64,000 nt of DNA from an uncultured Lachnospiraceae bacterium. Lineage in GTDB: Bacteria > Bacillota > Clostridia > Lachnospirales > Lachnospiraceae. The position numbers and the translations under genes are program-made. The notes beneath the pieces are model-generated. The model saw only the letters and a program-made list of their open reading frames with translations. It ran no database searches and was not told where the DNA came from. The stretch lies in contig CANRZW010000011.1 of the NCBI GenBank assembly GCA_947644545.1, forward strand, positions 37,082 to 101,081, in the 5' to 3' direction. Every line of letters begins with the position of its first letter. The stretch's first letter is position 1. Below are positions 60,961-64,000 of the stretch, piece after piece.

Positions 60961-61695
60961 ATGGAGCGAAAGTACTATTTACGTGGTCTTGGAGTCGGCA
61001 TCGTTGTGACTGCGGTCATTATGGGAATGATAGCGTCTCGTAACAAAACGATGACAGATCAGGAGATCATAGCCAGAGCGAAGGAACTTGGTATGGTGGA
61101 GAATACGGTTCTTTCGGATATGGATGAGGAGGAACAGGAACAGGAGCAAGAGCTGGAAAGAGCGGATCTGTTAGAAGATGTCACGGAGACAATATCCAGA
61201 CAGGATGCCGGCAGGGAGCCGGCGGAAGAGGCATCCGCGCGGGAGAACGATCCGGAGCCGGCGGAAGAGGAAACCCAGCCAGATGTTTCGGCGGATGACG
61301 GGCAGGTTGAGGAGGCGGTTTCCGGGGATATCGAGCCGGCGGACGATTCTGTATCAGAGGATGAAGATAAAGATCCGGAAGAAGATATAGAGGAAACGGG
61401 AACAGAGGAAGGCAGAGTACAAGGGGATAACGCGGAGGAAGAAGAGGATGGCACAAAGAATGCTGCAGGCAAGGCGGCTTCCCCGGCAGTTAAGACGATA
61501 ACCATTAACAGCGGTGACGGTTCCCATACTGTAGCCAGGAAGCTGGCGGATGCGGGGATAGTCACATCTGCGGATACTTTTGATGAGTTTTTGTGTCAGA
61601 ACGGATACGATAAAAAGCTCAGAACCGGTACGTTTTCGATTCCGGTGGATGCCAGCGATGAGCAGATCGCCAGGATCGTGACGGGTGCTGAATAG
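60961..61695 (+). CDS. MltG-type LysM-like domain protein without catalytic domain
   Basis: 244-residue single-pass protein. The transmembrane helix is at about 8-25, then a very acidic linker rich in Glu/Asp/Pro (about 60-170). The C-terminal about 60 residues (SGDGSHTVARKLADAGIVTSADTFDEFLCQNGYDKKLRTGTFSIP...) resemble the LysM-like N-terminal domain of the endolytic transglycosylase MltG. The catalytic YceG domain is absent, so it probably binds but does not cut peptidoglycan. ATG 60961 follows GAAGGGA. It is the last gene of the operon before a terminator. Confidence 0.8.
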   Translation: MERKYYLRGLGVGIVVTAVIMGMIASRNKTMTDQEIIARAKELGMVENTVLSDMDEEEQEQEQELERADLLEDVTETISRQDAGREPAEEASARENDPEPAEEETQPDVSADDGQVEEAVSGDIEPADDSVSEDEDKDPEEDIEETGTEEGRVQGDNAEEEEDGTKNAAGKAASPAVKTITINSGDGSHTVARKLADAGIVTSADTFDEFLCQNGYDKKLRTGTFSIPVDASDEQIARIVTGAE

Positions 61696-61747
61696 GAGTT
61701 GTAACGGTTTGATTCGGTAGTTTTACAAAGGTTTTACAAATTTTACG

Positions 61748-61774
61748 GAAGCTCTTGCAAAAGAGCTTCTTTTA
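61748..61774 (+). terminator. Rho-independent terminator of the motility operon
   Basis: Perfect 9-base stem GAAGCTCTT (61748-61756) with AAGAGCTTC (61761-61769), GCAA loop, followed by TTTTAT. Direct TTTTACAAA repeats lie just upstream (61722-61745). Confidence 0.9.
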
Positions 61775-61834
61775 TGTTATTTTAATTAGGTGTGTGCGAA
61801 TATATGCGCCATACAGGAACAAGTAATCACATAG

Positions 61835-61879
61835 ACCTGGAGGCTGTCGGTGCTTCTTGACGCAGGGGTGGCAGCAGGT
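61835..61879 (+). promoter_or_regulatory. Possible structured leader of rpsB
   Basis: In the 145-base gap before rpsB, GCTGTC (61843-61848) can pair with GGCAGC (61870-61875), extended by ACCT/AGGT outside an internal loop. It could be an S2 autoregulatory element, but the pairing is short. No clear -35/-10 pair is seen upstream. Confidence 0.3.
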
Positions 61880-61918
61880 GTGGGATCTATGGAAGACAAA
61901 CCAAATGGAGGTAGAACA

Positions 61919-62665
61919 ATGAGCGTTATTTCAATGAAACAGTTATTAGAAGCCGGTGTGCATTTCGGACATCAGACGAGAAGATGGAACCCTAAGATGG
62001 CTCCTTATATTTTCACAGAGAGAAATGGTATTCATATCATTGATCTGCAGAAGTCCGTAGGCAAGGTGGATGAGGCTTACAGAGCAGTATTTGACGTGGC
62101 TTCCCAGGGCGGAACAATTCTGTTTGTCGGCACTAAGAAACAGGCACAGGATGCTGTCAGGACAGAGGCAGAGCGCTGCGGCATGTATTATGTTAATGAG
62201 AGATGGCTGGGTGGTATGCTTACCAACTTTAAGACGATCCAGTCCAGAATAGACAGATTGAAAGCGATCGAGGTTATGTCCGAGGACGGTACTTTTGATG
62301 TACTGCCGAAGAAGGAAGTGATCAAGATCAAGAAGGAATGGGAGAAGTTAGAGAAGAATCTGGGCGGTATCAAGAATATGACCAGAATTCCCGACTGTAT
62401 CTTCGTAGTAGATCCCAAGAAGGAGAGAATCTGTGTGCAGGAAGCTCATACACTGGGCATCACATTGATCGGTATCGGTGATACGAACTGCGATCCTGAA
62501 GAACTGGATTACATCATTCCGGGTAATGATGATGCGATCAGAGCCGTGAAGCTGATTGTGTCCAAGATGGCGGATGCTGTTGTGGAGGCGAATCAGGGTG
62601 CGGAAGAGTATGTTGACGAGGCAGAAGCGCAGAAGGTAGAAGAGGCTGACGAAGAGAACGAATAA
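61919..62665 (+). CDS. rpsB: 30S ribosomal protein S2
   Basis: 248-residue small-subunit protein. The family motif [24 protein letters not shown] opens the protein, and [10 protein letters not shown] and WLGGMLTNF follow. The acidic C-terminus (about 225-248) is usual. ATG 61919 follows GGAGGT (61907-61912); the upstream in-frame start at 61850 would add 23 unrelated residues. It is co-transcribed with tsf, 37 bases downstream, the universal rpsB-tsf arrangement. Confidence 0.98.
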   Translation: MSVISMKQLLEAGVHFGHQTRRWNPKMAPYIFTERNGIHIIDLQKSVGKVDEAYRAVFDVASQGGTILFVGTKKQAQDAVRTEAERCGMYYVNERWLGGMLTNFKTIQSRIDRLKAIEVMSEDGTFDVLPKKEVIKIKKEWEKLEKNLGGIKNMTRIPDCIFVVDPKKERICVQEAHTLGITLIGIGDTNCDPEELDYIIPGNDDAIRAVKLIVSKMADAVVEANQGAEEYVDEAEAQKVEEADEENE

Positions 62666-62702
62666 TTGGTGACGATAACAGAATAGTTTGGAGGACAGAT
62701 AG

Positions 62703-63638
62703 ATGGCTATTACAGCAGCAATGGTAAAAGAGTTAAGAGAGATGACCGGTGCAGGCATGATGGACTGCAAGAAGGCGCTTGGCGAGACAGATGGTGACAT
62801 GGATGCAGCGGTTGAGTATTTGAGAAAGAACGGACAGGCTAAGGCTGAGAAGAAGGCAGGCAGAATCGCAGCAGAAGGTCTCTGCCGTGTATCGATCAAG
62901 GATGATAAGACGGTAGCGGTAGTGGAAGTGAATTCCGAGACGGACTTTGTGGCGAAGAATGCTGATTTCCAAGCATATGTGGAAGCGGTAGCGAAGCAGG
63001 CAGTTGAGTCTGATGCAGCAGATATGGCTGCTTTCCTGGCAGAGCCCTGGCATCTGGATGCCGCTAAGACGGTGAAAGATGCTCTGGTTGACAAGATCGC
63101 CGTGATCGGTGAGAACCTGACGATCAGAAGATTCGAGAAGGTGGTAGCAAATGACGGTTGTGCTGTGTCTTATGTACACGGCGGCGGCAGGATCGGTGTT
63201 ATCGTGGAAGCGGTAACAGATGTTGTCAATGATGCAGTCAAGGAAGCGCTGACCAATATCGCAATGCAGGTTGCGGCATTATATCCCAAGTATGTGTCTA
63301 CTTCTGAGGTGTCAGAGGAGTATAAGGCTCACGAGAAAGAGATCCTCACGGAGCAGATCAAGAATGATCCTAAGATGGCAGGTAAGCCGGAGAAGGTGAT
63401 CGAGGGCGCAGTGATCGGCCGTCTCAACAAGGAGCTGAAAGAAGTGTGCCTGTTAGAGCAGGTATATGTTAAGGCCGAGGACGGTAAGCAGACGGTAGCG
63501 AAGTATATTGAACAGGTTGCCAAGGAGAATGGCGCAAACCTTTCCGTTAAGAGATTTGTCCGCTTCGAGACAGGCGAAGGCCTTGAGAAGAAGGAAGAGA
63601 ATTTCGCTGAGGAAGTTGCAAAGCAGATGGGAATGTAA
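62703..63638 (+). CDS. tsf: Elongation factor Ts
   Basis: 311-residue guanine-nucleotide exchange factor for EF-Tu. The N-terminal UBA-like domain has VKELREMTGAGMMDCKKAL (about 8). The core TDFVAKNADFQ block (about 80) disrupts the EF-Tu Mg site, and duplicated core subdomains follow. Ribosome binding site TTTGGAGGAC. A strong terminator follows the stop by 22 bases. Confidence 0.98.
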   Translation: MAITAAMVKELREMTGAGMMDCKKALGETDGDMDAAVEYLRKNGQAKAEKKAGRIAAEGLCRVSIKDDKTVAVVEVNSETDFVAKNADFQAYVEAVAKQAVESDAADMAAFLAEPWHLDAAKTVKDALVDKIAVIGENLTIRRFEKVVANDGCAVSYVHGGGRIGVIVEAVTDVVNDAVKEALTNIAMQVAALYPKYVSTSEVSEEYKAHEKEILTEQIKNDPKMAGKPEKVIEGAVIGRLNKELKEVCLLEQVYVKAEDGKQTVAKYIEQVAKENGANLSVKRFVRFETGEGLEKKEENFAEEVAKQMGM

Positions 63639-63660
63639 TTCCAATTTCATAAGATTAAGC

Positions 63661-63696
63661 AAAACGCTGGAAACCCGCATGGTTCCAGCGTTTTTT
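63661..63696 (+). terminator. Rho-independent terminator after tsf
   Basis: Perfect 12-base stem AAAACGCTGGAA (63661-63672) with TTCCAGCGTTTT (63683-63694), followed by T. Confidence 0.93.
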
Positions 63697-63746
63697 GCGT
63701 TTCCGGGGTGTCATTTTGGGATGATGGAAATTAGAGGATTTTGCGG

Positions 63747-63856
63747 AAAAGTTGGTAAAAAACTGGTACGGGAATTGGTAAAATCTTTTACCAACTTTTA
63801 AGGGACGAAGTTTGCGTGGTTTTTATAGTGTGGGGAAGGGTGGATTTTTTTACCAA
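63747..63856. promoter_or_regulatory. TTGGTAAAA/TTTTACCAA operator-like repeats
   Basis: A perfect 14-base inverted repeat AAAAGTTGGTAAAA (63747-63760) with TTTTACCAACTTTT (63786-63799) contains a nested palindrome TTGGTAAAA-TC-TTTTACCAA (63774-63793). A further TTTTTTACCAAC occurs at 63845-63856. The symmetry suggests a binding site for a dimeric regulator acting on a gene beyond the right edge. Confidence 0.5.
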
Positions 63857-64000
63857 CAAAGAATTATACCTGTTCCGCATGCCACCCGTTTTATGGGTGG
63901 TATTGACTTTAATAATGTATTCCATTGTATAGGAAGAAATTGTATAATAAAGTCTGCAAATAAAAAGTCAAGCAGAAATTTGTGAACTTTGAAAATTTTA
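63857..64000 (+). other. Non-coding right edge with a possible promoter
   Basis: No gene is supported from 63697 to the end. TTGACT (63903-63908) with TGTATA 17 bases on (63926-63931), or TATAAT at 63943-63948, may start a rightward transcript outside the window. A CCACCC/GGGTGG pairing lies at about 63882-63900. Confidence 0.4.

Noticed and set aside
61850..61918. N-terminal extension of S2
   Set aside because: The extra residues are not found in S2, and the GGAGGT site clearly serves ATG 61919.

Overview
The window looks like a chromosomal segment from a motile, spore-forming member of the Lachnospiraceae (Clostridia). The evidence is a low-GC Gram-positive gene set with strong AGGAGG-type ribosome binding sites, sporulation genes (gpr, spoIIP, sigK), CodY, a Gram-positive fla/che operon with FliY, CheC and CheD, and the conserved order rpsT-gpr-spoIIP-lepA-hemW. 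Almost everything reads on the + strand; only rpsT reads on the - strand. The family assignment is inferred from gene content and order, not from a marker search.

Positions 1-11017 hold a catabolic cluster. Two ABC sugar permeases (the first cut by the window edge) precede an 853-residue protein that resembles a glycoside hydrolase, two related FAD-dependent oxidoreductases, a thiamine-diphosphate enzyme close to glyoxylate carboligase, a TIM-barrel isomerase and a D-2-hydroxyacid dehydrogenase. The last three parallel the Gcl/Hyi/hydroxypyruvate-reductase logic of glyoxylate or sugar-acid metabolism. However, the ThDP enzyme carries the usual catalytic Glu that true Gcl lacks. This is the best candidate here for an undescribed pathway.

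Positions 11018-26723 hold housekeeping and sporulation genes: a zinc-ribbon protein paired with a TPM-domain membrane protein, rpsT (with its own promoter and a possible pseudoknot leader), gpr, spoIIP, lepA, hemW, sigK, a YifB/ComM-type ATPase, dprA, topA and codY. A CodY-box-like site lies upstream of the codY promoter. Several short repeats and MITE-like pieces sit in the intergenic gaps.

Positions 26870-61775 are one 35-kb motility and chemotaxis locus: flgB-flgC-fliE-fliF-fliG-fliH-fliI-fliJ-motE-like-fliK-flgD-TIGR02530-type gene-flgE-swrD-motA-motB-fliL-fliM-fliY-cheY-fliO-fliP-fliQ-fliR-flhB-flhA-flhF-flhG-PilZ gene-cheB-cheA-cheW-cheC-cheD-unknown-sigD-unknown-DUF6115-like-MltG-LysM-like. 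It encodes the rod base, MS ring, C ring, export gate, hook and stator, together with the chemotaxis core and the motility sigma factor. Many genes overlap by 1-8 bases. A hairpin after flgE followed by a promoter before swrD suggests an internal division. Flagellin, filament cap, hook-associated proteins and cheR are not in the window.

Positions 61776-64000 hold rpsB and tsf, a strong terminator, and a non-coding edge region with repeated TTGGTAAAA/TTTTACCAA motifs.
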